Assembly (NCBI RefSeq): GCF_004103695.1 | Contig: NZ_CP035280.1 | Location: 62,001-126,000, forward strand | Direction: 5' to 3' | Length of the DNA: 64,000 nucleotides | DNA from: Clostridium sp. JN-9 | GTDB taxonomy: Bacteria; Bacillota; Clostridia; Clostridiales; Clostridiaceae | In this document: piece by piece, positions 45,194 through 52,473 of the stretch | Layout of the letters: each line of letters opens with the position of its first letter | Position numbering within the stretch: the first letter of the stretch is position 1 | Made by a program: the position numbers and the translations under genes | The notes under the pieces: generated by a model | Seen by the model: only the letters and a program-made list of their open reading frames with translations | The model's database searches: none | What the model was told of the DNA's origin: nothing

Positions 45194-45261
45194 TAATAAA
45201 GTATATTGTTATATATGATATAATATAAATCTAATTATATACGTAATAAAGGGGTTAATTC

Positions 45262-46089
45262 ATGAGGGGTTTAATTAAGCATCGATTAAAGAAGACATTC
45301 ATTATAATATTGATATTATACATGGTTTGCATTGTATCCGTAAGAAATTTAAGTTTCAGTTTCAGAAGTGATTTAAAGAATACTAAAGATAATAATCAGG
45401 GTATTCCTGTGTTAATGTACCACTCTGTAAAAGATGATAAAAACAATCCATTAGTTGTACAACCTGAATTGTTCAAATCTCAAATGAAATATTTAAAAGA
45501 TAATAATTACACTACATTATCTATGAGTGATTTATATAATTTCATGAAATACAATAAAAAAGTGCCTAAGAAGTCTGTTGTCATAACATTTGATGATGGT
45601 TATGAAGATAATTTTACAAATGCATATCCAATATTAAAAGATTATAATTTTAAAGCAACAATTTTTATAATAACGGATTTATGTAACCAGGGCGGATTAT
45701 ATATAAAATTTCCACAGATGAAAGAGATGATAAATAACGGAATAGAAATTGGGAGCCATACAATAGATCACAGCAAGCTTAGTAAGCTTACTTATAATGA
45801 ACAGGTATATAATTTAAAGCAGTCAAAAAAAATAATTGATGAAAAATTAGGTATAGATTGCAGATATTTATCCTATCCCTTTGGAAAGTATAATAAAACC
45901 ACAGTTAATGCTTCAAAAGAAGCTGGATATGATATGGCATTTACAACAAGTGGTAAATGGGCTTATAAATCTAATGGTATATATACATTAAACAGGGTAT
46001 ATATAGGCGGATTTTCAACAATGAATGAATTTGAGCAAAGGCTGACAAATCCAACATATCTGGACTTAACCTGGTTTCTGGATAAATAA
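45262..46089 (+). CDS. Polysaccharide deacetylase (NodB domain), membrane-anchored, copy 2
   Basis: A 275-residue tandem paralogue of the previous gene with a shorter linker. N-terminal membrane segment (about 12-28), then GIPVLMYHSV, FDDGYEDN, SHTIDH, YLSYPFGKYNK and MAFTTSG. The blocks YHS, NNPL, MKYLKDN and KYNK are shared with copy 1, indicating an old duplication. Ribosome site AAGGGG. The C-terminus has an extra hydrophobic tail (TYLDLTWFL). Confidence 0.9.
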   Translation: MRGLIKHRLKKTFIIILILYMVCIVSVRNLSFSFRSDLKNTKDNNQGIPVLMYHSVKDDKNNPLVVQPELFKSQMKYLKDNNYTTLSMSDLYNFMKYNKKVPKKSVVITFDDGYEDNFTNAYPILKDYNFKATIFIITDLCNQGGLYIKFPQMKEMINNGIEIGSHTIDHSKLSKLTYNEQVYNLKQSKKIIDEKLGIDCRYLSYPFGKYNKTTVNASKEAGYDMAFTTSGKWAYKSNGIYTLNRVYIGGFSTMNEFEQRLTNPTYLDLTWFLDK

Positions 46090-46105
46090 AATTTAAGAAG
46101 AAGCT

Positions 46106-46852
46106 TCATTTGGAGGCTTCTTCTGTTTTTGAGGAACTGGAAATAAGCATGTTTATTTCCTTCATTTCACTATTTGTTAAATAGCGCCACTGGCCTATCT
46201 GCAGATCTTTAAGCTGTATATTCATAATTCGTATTCTTTTTAATTTATTAACGTTATAATCAAAAAACTCACACATTCTTCTTATCTGTCTGTTTAGACC
46301 CTGAGTTAATGTTATATTAAACGTATGGCTGCTCAGCTTTACTATTTTACATGGTTTAGTCCTTGTATTAAGTATATTTACACCGGAACTCATCTTATTT
46401 ATAAATTCACTTGTAATTGGTTTATCCACAGTTACGATATACTCTTTTTCATGATTGTTCCCAGATCTTAATATTTTGTTTACTATATTACCGTCGTTTG
46501 TTAGTAATATCAATCCTTGGGAGTCCTTATCAAGCCTTCCTATGGGAAATATTCTCTGAGGATGATTAATGTAATCTATAATGTTTCCCTTAACCTTTCT
46601 TTCTGTTGTACAGGTAATACCAACAGGCTTATTAAATGCAATATATATAAGTTTTTTAGCAGCCTTTATCTGTTTACCATCAAGTGTAACTATATCAGTG
46701 GAATAAACTTTTGTGCCTATTTCTGCAATTTTATTATTAACGGATATTCTGCCATGAAGAATTAATTTATCAGCTTCCCTTCTGGAACATAATCCAGAGT
46801 CACTTATGAACTTATTTATCCTAATGGAATTTTCAGTATGATCTGTATTCAA
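46106..46852 (-). CDS. rluF: 23S rRNA pseudouridine synthase RluF
   Basis: A 248-residue RsuA-family pseudouridine synthase with an N-terminal S4 domain (RINKFISDSGLCSRREADKLI) and catalytic Asp in FPIGRLDKDSQGL. It resembles RluF, the U2604 enzyme, especially in the LRSGNNHEKEYIVTVDKPIT and LNRQIRRMCE blocks. The start is TTG 46852, eight bases after GGAGG; an in-frame TTG further upstream overlaps the ribosome site. Confidence 0.9.
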   Translation of the reverse strand: MNTDHTENSIRINKFISDSGLCSRREADKLILHGRISVNNKIAEIGTKVYSTDIVTLDGKQIKAAKKLIYIAFNKPVGITCTTERKVKGNIIDYINHPQRIFPIGRLDKDSQGLILLTNDGNIVNKILRSGNNHEKEYIVTVDKPITSEFINKMSSGVNILNTRTKPCKIVKLSSHTFNITLTQGLNRQIRRMCEFFDYNVNKLKRIRIMNIQLKDLQIGQWRYLTNSEMKEINMLISSSSKTEEASK

Positions 46853-46904
46853 ACTATTTACCTCCAATTATTTAATAATAATTATTAGAATTTAATAAAT
46901 ACTA

Positions 46905-46963
46905 TTGACATATAATATAAATAAAAATATAATATAAATATAAAGATACCATATAGGGGTATC
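46905..46963 (+). promoter_or_regulatory. Promoter with CsoR/CstR-like operator
   Basis: TTGACA (46905-46910), 17 bp, TATAAT (46928-46933), then an inverted repeat GATACC / GGTATC at 46945-46963 (GATACCATATAGGGGTATC), just downstream of the expected start. The GTAT-rich arms around TATAGGGGTAT resemble operators of CsoR/CstR-type copper or persulfide sensors. Confidence 0.65.
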
Positions 46964-47007
46964 CAATAGTAATCAAATTATTACTATTAGTTTTAGGAGG
47001 GATTTAA

Positions 47008-47235
47008 ATGAAAAATGTTATGATTTATACATCAGATAGCTGTGTATATTGCAAAATGGCAAAGGAATATTTTCACACAAATAATATAGAGTTTCAGGAA
47101 AAGAATATAAAAGAACCAGCTGCAAGAAAAGAGTTAATGTCAATGGGAATGAGAAGCGTCCCTGTTATCAAAATTGATGATGAAGTAATATTAGGATTTG
47201 ATCAGGAAAAAATTGAAAATGCACTTAAAGCTTAA
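47008..47235 (+). CDS. Glutaredoxin-like protein (YruB/NrdH family)
   Basis: A 75-residue thioredoxin-fold protein with redox motif Cys12-Val-Tyr-Cys15 (SDSCVYCKMAKEY), cis-Pro in RSVPVIKI and a short C-terminal helix. It may reduce small disulfides or persulfides. Ribosome site TAGGAGGG. Monocistronic; the operator-like repeat upstream hints at control by copper or sulfane sulfur (inference). Confidence 0.88.
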   Translation: MKNVMIYTSDSCVYCKMAKEYFHTNNIEFQEKNIKEPAARKELMSMGMRSVPVIKIDDEVILGFDQEKIENALKA

Positions 47236-47246
47236 ATAGTTTAAAG

Positions 47247-47281
47247 GAAAAAGAGTAAAGCATGGCTTTACTCTTTTTTAT
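47247..47281. terminator. Bidirectional terminator
   Basis: AAAAAGAGTAAAG / CTTTACTCTTTTT arms with a 5-nt loop between convergent genes. Confidence 0.9.
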
Positions 47282-47466
47282 TCTAATATACCTTCTTCTT
47301 TAAGAATAGCTTCTATTTCCTCAAGCTTAGAACATAGAAATGTAAAGTTATCCTTGATATTTTCCTTAGAAAAATGAGTTTCCTTTAAGGACTTTTCCAT
47401 ATTTTCAACAAGAGCTAAGGCTTCATCAATATCTTTCTGTGCTAAAACTAGTTTTGTTTCTTCCAT
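47278..47466 (-). CDS. Hypothetical helical protein (62 aa)
   Basis: A small acidic protein that should be fully alpha-helical (MEETKLVLAQKDIDEALALVENMEKSL ... LCSKLEEIEAILKEEGILE). Ribosome site AAAGGAGAT. 13 nt after the preceding Cys-rich gene on the same strand, so probably co-transcribed with it. Family not recognised. Confidence 0.75.
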   Translation of the reverse strand: MEETKLVLAQKDIDEALALVENMEKSLKETHFSKENIKDNFTFLCSKLEEIEAILKEEGILE

Positions 47467-47478
47467 ATTAAATCTCCT

Positions 47479-47721
47479 TTAGTTCATACTATTTTTAATT
47501 TTATCAAAAGATTTATTATCTAAAAATGGTGCTGAAAATTCAAATGTCTTAAAATGTCCGCATTTTTCACACATACATGAGCAGATATCATAGGGTACAT
47601 CATCTATAATAACGGGTTCCATCTGTTCAGCAACATAATCTCCTCCGCAAACTTCACAAGGTGTGGAATTTATTACAACTATTTCACTTTCTATATATTT
47701 CATAACATCTTTAATGACCAT
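47479..47721 (-). CDS. Small cysteine-rich (YgiT-type zinc finger-like) protein
   Basis: An 80-residue protein with two Cys pairs, CEVCGGDY and CMCEKCGHF, which should form a zinc site similar to YgiT-type domains. The ATG at 47721 is chosen because GGAGG lies 9 nt upstream; an in-frame upstream ATG (47748) has no ribosome site. No helix-turn-helix and no toxin partner is visible, so there is no basis for calling it an antitoxin. Confidence 0.7.
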   Translation of the reverse strand: MVIKDVMKYIESEIVVINSTPCEVCGGDYVAEQMEPVIIDDVPYDICSCMCEKCGHFKTFEFSAPFLDNKSFDKIKNSMN

Positions 47722-47854
47722 TTTGGACCTCCATCTATATAAATTCATTTTTTATGGTATCACTAAAAATAAATAAATTCAATAATATTTCTCAAATATT
47801 AATACTAGTACAAACATATACATAATATAAAATCAGCTATATTTGGAGGATTAA

Positions 47855-48430
47855 ATGATTAATTTTATATGGTTTTTTATATTAGCCTTTGGAATCATAT
47901 TTGGTATTATCACAGGAAGAGGAGATTTAATATCAAAAGCTATAATATCTTCCTCAGATAATACTGTTCAGCTTATAATAAAGCTTGTTGGTATGATGTG
48001 CCTATGGTGCGGGGTCATGAAAATAGCAGAAAAAAGCGGATTAACAGAAAAGCTTGCAGTAATATTAAGACCAATAATAAGGTTTTTGTTTAAAGATGCC
48101 GGGAAAAATGAAAAAGCTGTAGGTGCTATTATTATGAATTTAACTGCAAATATGATGGGGCTGTCAAATGCAGCAACTCCCTTTGGAATAAAGGCTATAG
48201 AAGAGCTAAGCAGAAATAATATTAATAAGGATACAGCCAGCGATGATATGGCGCTATTTTTAGTGTTAAATGCAGCATGTATACAATTAGTGCCTACCAC
48301 AGTAATATCCATAAGGGCAGCCATGGGTTCAAAGAATCCGGGAGCAATAATATTTCCTGCTGTAGTTGCTACGGGAACAGCGGCTCTGGTTGGGATTATA
48401 TCATGTAAAGTGCTGGAGAAATATTTTTAG
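47855..48430 (+). CDS. spmA: Spore maturation protein A
   Basis: A 191-residue membrane protein with hydrophobic segments around 3-20, 40-58, 90-115 and 140-185. Family sequence NMMGLSNAATPFGIKAI is present. SpmA and SpmB are needed for spore core dehydration and heat resistance. Ribosome site TGGAGG. 16 nt before spmB. Confidence 0.92.
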   Translation: MINFIWFFILAFGIIFGIITGRGDLISKAIISSSDNTVQLIIKLVGMMCLWCGVMKIAEKSGLTEKLAVILRPIIRFLFKDAGKNEKAVGAIIMNLTANMMGLSNAATPFGIKAIEELSRNNINKDTASDDMALFLVLNAACIQLVPTTVISIRAAMGSKNPGAIIFPAVVATGTAALVGIISCKVLEKYF

Positions 48431-48446
48431 ATATGGGGGGCAGCTA

Positions 48447-48956
48447 ATGGATTATTTTATTAAAGCTATTATTCCAATATTGATTATATCTATTGTAATA
48501 TATGGTGTATTAAAGGGAGTCAAAGTTTATGAATGTTTTGTTGAGGGGGCAAAAGAAGGCTTAGGAATCTGCCTAAGAATTTTTCCTTATTTACTTGCAA
48601 TGCTGGTTGCTGTTGGTGTGTTTAGGGAATCTGGAGCATTAGGCTATTTTACAGCATTTGCAGCACCAATAGTTAAAATAATTGGACTACCCTCAGAAAT
48701 AGTGCCATTAGTGCTTATAAAACCTTTATCAGGAAGCGGGGCATTGGGGGTATTTACAGATATTATAAAAAATTATGGACCAGACACATATATAGGCATT
48801 GTGGCATCCATTTTAATGGGATCCACAGAAACCATATTTTACACTCTTACAGTATATTACGGAGCAGTTGGTGTAAAAAAAATAAGGCATACTCTGTGGG
48901 CAGCCTTATTTGCAGATATGACAGCAATAATTATGGCAGTAGTGTTAGCCAGATGA
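48447..48956 (+). CDS. spmB: Spore maturation protein B
   Basis: A 169-residue membrane protein, partner of SpmA, with four hydrophobic segments and the family motif LIKPLSGSGALGVFTDI. Start at 48447 with GGGGGG upstream. The 3' end forms the left arm of a strong hairpin (GGCAGTAGTGTTAGC / GCTAACACTACTGCC, 48934-48978), possibly the operon's terminator, though no T-run follows. Confidence 0.92.
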   Translation: MDYFIKAIIPILIISIVIYGVLKGVKVYECFVEGAKEGLGICLRIFPYLLAMLVAVGVFRESGALGYFTAFAAPIVKIIGLPSEIVPLVLIKPLSGSGALGVFTDIIKNYGPDTYIGIVASILMGSTETIFYTLTVYYGAVGVKKIRHTLWAALFADMTAIIMAVVLAR

Positions 48957-48977
48957 AATCTAGCTAACACTACTGCC

Positions 48978-49060
48978 AGGTAAGAACTAAGAACTAAGAA
49001 GTAAGAGGTAAACATATTTTTTAGCGGAGCTGAAAAATATGTTGCTTTTTATCTTTAGCA
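48978..49060. repeat. AAGAACTAAG-type intergenic repeat with hairpin
   Basis: Five 7-nt units of the form TAAGAAC/TAAGAAG/TAAGAGG starting at 48981, then a hairpin AACATATTTTTTAGC / GCTGAAAAATATGTT, then a TTATCTTTAG end. Same family as 21082-21203 and 56652-56790. Confidence 0.75.
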
Positions 49061-49109
49061 TATTGTAAAGTATTATTAGGAACATTATGGAATAGGTGGG
49101 GAGATTTAA

Positions 49110-49274
49110 ATGTCTAATAAAGGAATAAAAACTATGATAATAGGTGTAGTTATAATTTTGATAGGTATTTATATTGGAATACTAAGTCTTAGTGGTCTTA
49201 AAACACATGATAATGAATTGTTTTTGATAATTATAGGTGCTGTTGTAAGTATATTTGGATTTTTTGAAAAATAA
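49110..49274 (+). CDS. Small membrane protein (54 aa)
   Basis: An open frame with ribosome site GGGGAG and ATG 49110. The 54-residue product has two hydrophobic segments (about 9-28 and 37-51) separated by SLSGLKTHDNE and ends FFEK. It lies directly upstream of an IS1595 remnant. Family not recognised. Confidence 0.65.
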   Translation: MSNKGIKTMIIGVVIILIGIYIGILSLSGLKTHDNELFLIIIGAVVSIFGFFEK

Positions 49275-49558
49275 CATATATAAATATGAGAAATGCTGAA
49301 ATATATTTTAATTAGCCTGTCCCTGACGGGAATTTGTTAACGTATCAACACTATTGAATAAAAGAGCCCTATATCTAAATAACAAAGATTAAATAACAGA
49401 GAACAAAGATTGTTGTTTTGCTTACAGCAAAACTTAAATTAAAGATTTCCTGCTAAAGCAGAAAATCTACATTATTTGTTATTTGTTCTTTAATCTTTAA
49501 TCTTTAGTTTTAAAAGGAGCCCCGCTCAACAGTTTTAACTGCTAATGCGACAGCCCCA
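49275..49558 (+). mobile_element. IS1595-family remnant (3' end of element)
   Basis: The segment begins with sequence matching the last codons of the transposase at 61954 (AATATGAGAAATGCT ... TTTTAATTAG), continues with the same downstream tail (CCTGTCCCTGA, TATCAACACT, AATAAAAGAGCC) and ends with the terminal repeat as TGCGACAGCCCC at 49547-49558. In between lies an AAAGATTAAAG-type inverted repeat with a hairpin that differs from the other copy. The 5' part of the element is lost. Confidence 0.8.
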
Positions 49559-49619
49559 TTTAGAAATGAAATCTTTGAACTATTAATTTTCAACTTTTAA
49601 CTATTAACTGTAGAAGCTG
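49559..49619. repeat. Low-complexity 7-nt repeat after metG
   Basis: AACTATTAATTTTCAACTTTTAACTATTAACTG, written as 7-nt units, lies immediately beyond the metG stop codon. It has the same AACTTTC/AACTATT style as 56700-56785. Confidence 0.55.
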
Positions 49620-51554
49620 TTAACTGATTCTGCTTCCTGTTGGCAATTCACCTGGAATTGATACTGCAAACAATTTAGTATCATCATCATTAGCTGCAGC
49701 TAAAATCATTCCCTGTGAAAGTTCTCCACGTAATTTAACTGGTTTTAAATTTGCAGCTAATACTACTTGTTTACCAACTAAATCTTCGGGCTTATAGAAT
49801 TTGGCAATACCTGATACAACCTGTCTTTCTTCACCGCCAAGGTCAACCTTAAGCTTTAAAAGCTTATTGGAACCTTTCACTTTTTCGCAGGAAATAACTT
49901 TTACGACTCTTAAATCAATTTTATCAAAGTCATCTATTGTAATTTCAGGTTTAATTGGCTGAATTTCATGTGCAGCCTGCTTGGAATTTTCATTTTTTAA
50001 TTTGTTAAGTTCTTCTATTTTAGCATCAACATCTATTCTTGGAAATAAATTTTCACCTTTTTTCACTTTGGTGCCGGCGCTTGTTCCATCAAAGGAGGCT
50101 AAGCTGTCCCATGATGTTAATTCTACAGACAACTGTTCATTTATTTTAGCACTGGTATCTGGTAAAAATGAGCTTAAGCATACTGAGACAAACCTTAGGC
50201 TTTCTGCCAGATTGTAAAGAACAGTACCCAATCTTTCTTTTTTAGAATCATCCTTAGCTAATACCCATGGAGTAGTTTCATCTATATATTTGTTGGCTCT
50301 TCCAATCAAAGCCCATATTTCATCCAATGCCTCCGGAATTCTCAGTTTATCCATTGCTTTTTCAGCCTTAATTGGAGTTTCCAAGGCTAAATTTATTAAT
50401 TCATCATCTAAAGGCTCTTTTGCCAGAGGAGCAGGTATTACACCCCCAAAATATTTTACTATCATAGCAGTTGTTCTTGACAAAAGATTGCCTAAATCAT
50501 TTGCTAGATCTGAATTGATCTTTTTAATAAATATTTCATTATTAAATAATCCATCCTGACCAAAGGGAATTTCTCTTAGCAGATAATATCTCACTGCATC
50601 TGTTCCAAAATGTTTTATAAGCACAACAGGATCTACTACATTTCCCTTTGATTTTGACATTTTTCCGCCATCAACTAATAACCAGCCATGACCAAATATT
50701 TGTTTTGGAAGGGGCAGACCTAATGCCATAAGCATAATTGGCCAGTAAATTGTGTGGAATCTCAATATATCCTTTCCTACAAGATGAACATCTGCAGGCC
50801 AGAATTTATTGTATAGTTCTTCATTATCTGTTCCATAACCTAATGCTGTTATGTAATTTGCCAGAGCATCCACCCAAACATAAATAACATGTTTAGGATC
50901 AAAAGTAACAGGAATTCCCCAATTAAAAGATGTTCTTGAAATACATAAATCCTGCAGACCTGGTTTTAGAAAGTTATTTATCATTTCATTTTTTCTTGTT
51001 TCAGGCTGAATGAATTCAGGATGGCTTTCAATATATTCAATAAGTTTGTCTGCATATTTTGACATTTTGAAAAAATATGCTTCTTCTTTAGCCTTTTCCA
51101 CTGGTCTGCCGCAGTCAGGACAGTTGCCATTTACCAGCTGAGTTTCAGTCCAGAAGGATTCGCATGGAGTACAATACCAGCCCTCATAGGATCCTTTATA
51201 AATATCACCCTGATCATATAGCTTTTTAAATATTTTCTGAACAGCTTTCATATGATAATCATCTGTGGTTCTAATGAATTTATCATAACTTATATTCATG
51301 AGCTTCCATAGATCCTGAATGCCAGCAACAATCTCATCTACATAAGCCTTTGGAGTAACTCCTTTTTCTTCTGCGATTCTCTGGATTTTCTGCCCATGTT
51401 CATCAGTTCCAGTAAGAAACATAACGTCATAACCTGTAAGTCTTTTAAATCTAGCCATTGCATCAGCAGCAACTGTGGTATAGGTATTGCCTATATGCAG
51501 ATTGGCAGATGGATAATAAATTGGTGTAGTAATGTAAAATGGTTTTTTAGTCAT
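49620..51554 (-). CDS. metG: Methionyl-tRNA synthetase
   Basis: A 644-residue class I enzyme. HIGNTYT and KMSKSKGNVVDP are the ATP-binding signatures. A zinc knuckle is seen at CTPCESFWTETQLVNGNCPDC. The C-terminal EMAP-like tRNA-binding domain is fused (from about residue 540: DFDKIDLRVVKV ... VVSGIAKFYKPEDLVGKQVV). Ribosome site GGAGG. Preceded by a T-box leader with an AUG specifier. Confidence 0.96.
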   Translation of the reverse strand: MTKKPFYITTPIYYPSANLHIGNTYTTVAADAMARFKRLTGYDVMFLTGTDEHGQKIQRIAEEKGVTPKAYVDEIVAGIQDLWKLMNISYDKFIRTTDDYHMKAVQKIFKKLYDQGDIYKGSYEGWYCTPCESFWTETQLVNGNCPDCGRPVEKAKEEAYFFKMSKYADKLIEYIESHPEFIQPETRKNEMINNFLKPGLQDLCISRTSFNWGIPVTFDPKHVIYVWVDALANYITALGYGTDNEELYNKFWPADVHLVGKDILRFHTIYWPIMLMALGLPLPKQIFGHGWLLVDGGKMSKSKGNVVDPVVLIKHFGTDAVRYYLLREIPFGQDGLFNNEIFIKKINSDLANDLGNLLSRTTAMIVKYFGGVIPAPLAKEPLDDELINLALETPIKAEKAMDKLRIPEALDEIWALIGRANKYIDETTPWVLAKDDSKKERLGTVLYNLAESLRFVSVCLSSFLPDTSAKINEQLSVELTSWDSLASFDGTSAGTKVKKGENLFPRIDVDAKIEELNKLKNENSKQAAHEIQPIKPEITIDDFDKIDLRVVKVISCEKVKGSNKLLKLKVDLGGEERQVVSGIAKFYKPEDLVGKQVVLAANLKPVKLRGELSQGMILAAANDDDTKLFAVSIPGELPTGSRIS

Positions 51555-51574
51555 TAAAATCCCTCCTTTAAACT

Positions 51575-51845
51575 ATAAAAAAACCTCTATATGGATTATA
51601 ACCATATAGAGGCGTAATTACGCGATGCCACTCTAAATTATTCATATCTCGCAATATGAAACTCTGCAGGTGACTAACATCACCCTGCACTGTAACGTGT
51701 GCTTACGTATTATCTTACTAAGCTTCAGATAATATGCTCAGGAGCCATGTTCATAAACTTTTGGACCATGGGTTTTCACCAATATCCCATTCTCTTTAGG
51801 AACATCCGTTTACTACTCTTTCCTTCAATGCAAAGTATAAAATAT
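51575..51845 (-). promoter_or_regulatory. T-box riboswitch of metG (Met specifier)
   Basis: On the minus strand: stem I with GGAAAGAGTAGTAAACGG, AAAGAGAATGGGAT...GGTGAAAACCCAT, the specifier loop GAACATGGCTCC (codon AUG, Met), then the T-box AGAGTGGCATCGCG and the terminator CCTCTATATGG / CCATATAGAGG followed by TTTTTTT (51576-51612). Uncharged tRNA-Met should favour readthrough. The acceptor-pairing bases are TGGC, whereas TGGT would match the A73 discriminator expected for tRNA-Met. Confidence 0.9.
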
Positions 51846-51858
51846 GTTATATAGCTCA

Positions 51859-51887
51859 ATAATAGGTTATCATATTAATTATGTCAA
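51859..51887 (-). promoter_or_regulatory. metG promoter, overlapping the udg stop codon
   Basis: TTGACA (51887-51882), 17 bp, TATTAT (51864-51859), reading on the minus strand. The -35 box overlaps the stop codon (51884-51886) of the upstream UDG gene. Confidence 0.85.
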
Positions 51888-52447
51888 TATTTTTTTGTAA
51901 TTTCGCTGTATTTTTCCTTTATTATTTTTAGGTCATTCCAGAACAAGGATTTTTTGCTCTCATCTCTAAATAATGCGGCAGGATGAAAAGTTGCAATCAT
52001 GTAAAAGCCCTTTCTCTCTACCCACTTTCCTCTATCTCTTGTTATTCTAAAACCTTTGCCTAATATATATTTCATTGCAGTTGCGCCTAAACAAACTATT
52101 ATCTTTGGTTTTATAAGAGCAACCTGATTCCTGAGATAGGGAAGGCATGCCTCAGCTTCTTCTTCAAGGGGGGTTCTGTTGTTTTCCGGTCTGCATTTGC
52201 AAATATTACAAATGTAATACTCATTACGTGTAAGCTGCAGTGCTTCTAATCCCTTTGTAAGAAGCTGACCAGCCCTGCCTACAAAAGGTATGCCGGTTCT
52301 ATCCTCGTCTGCCCCAGGAGCTTCTCCTATAAACATTAAGGGAGCTCTGATATTTCCATCTCCAAAAACCACGTTAGTTCTATTAGTATGGAGGGGACAT
52401 TTTTCACATGTGATGCAGGTTTGATATAATTCCTGAAAGTGCATCAA
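51884..52447 (-). CDS. udg: Uracil-DNA glycosylase, family 4 ([4Fe-4S])
   Basis: A 187-residue DNA repair enzyme. The four cluster cysteines are present ([10 protein letters not shown] and the pair around NICKCRP / EACLPYL). Motif [21 protein letters not shown] and motif [10 protein letters not shown] are as in family 4. It removes uracil from DNA. Start: a TTG at 52447 directly followed by ATG, with GAGGTG upstream; the two differ by one residue. It lies downstream of the GH31 gene on the same strand. Confidence 0.93.
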   Translation of the reverse strand: MMHFQELYQTCITCEKCPLHTNRTNVVFGDGNIRAPLMFIGEAPGADEDRTGIPFVGRAGQLLTKGLEALQLTRNEYYICNICKCRPENNRTPLEEEAEACLPYLRNQVALIKPKIIVCLGATAMKYILGKGFRITRDRGKWVERKGFYMIATFHPAALFRDESKKSLFWNDLKIIKEKYSEITKKY

Positions 52448-52473
52448 TAGTAATCACCTCTGTATTTTGTGTA

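Noticed and set aside
47479-47721. YgiT-type antitoxin of a toxin-antitoxin pair
   Set aside because: There is a zinc-finger-like Cys pattern but no helix-turn-helix and no MqsR/HigB-like partner; the neighbour is a plain helical protein.
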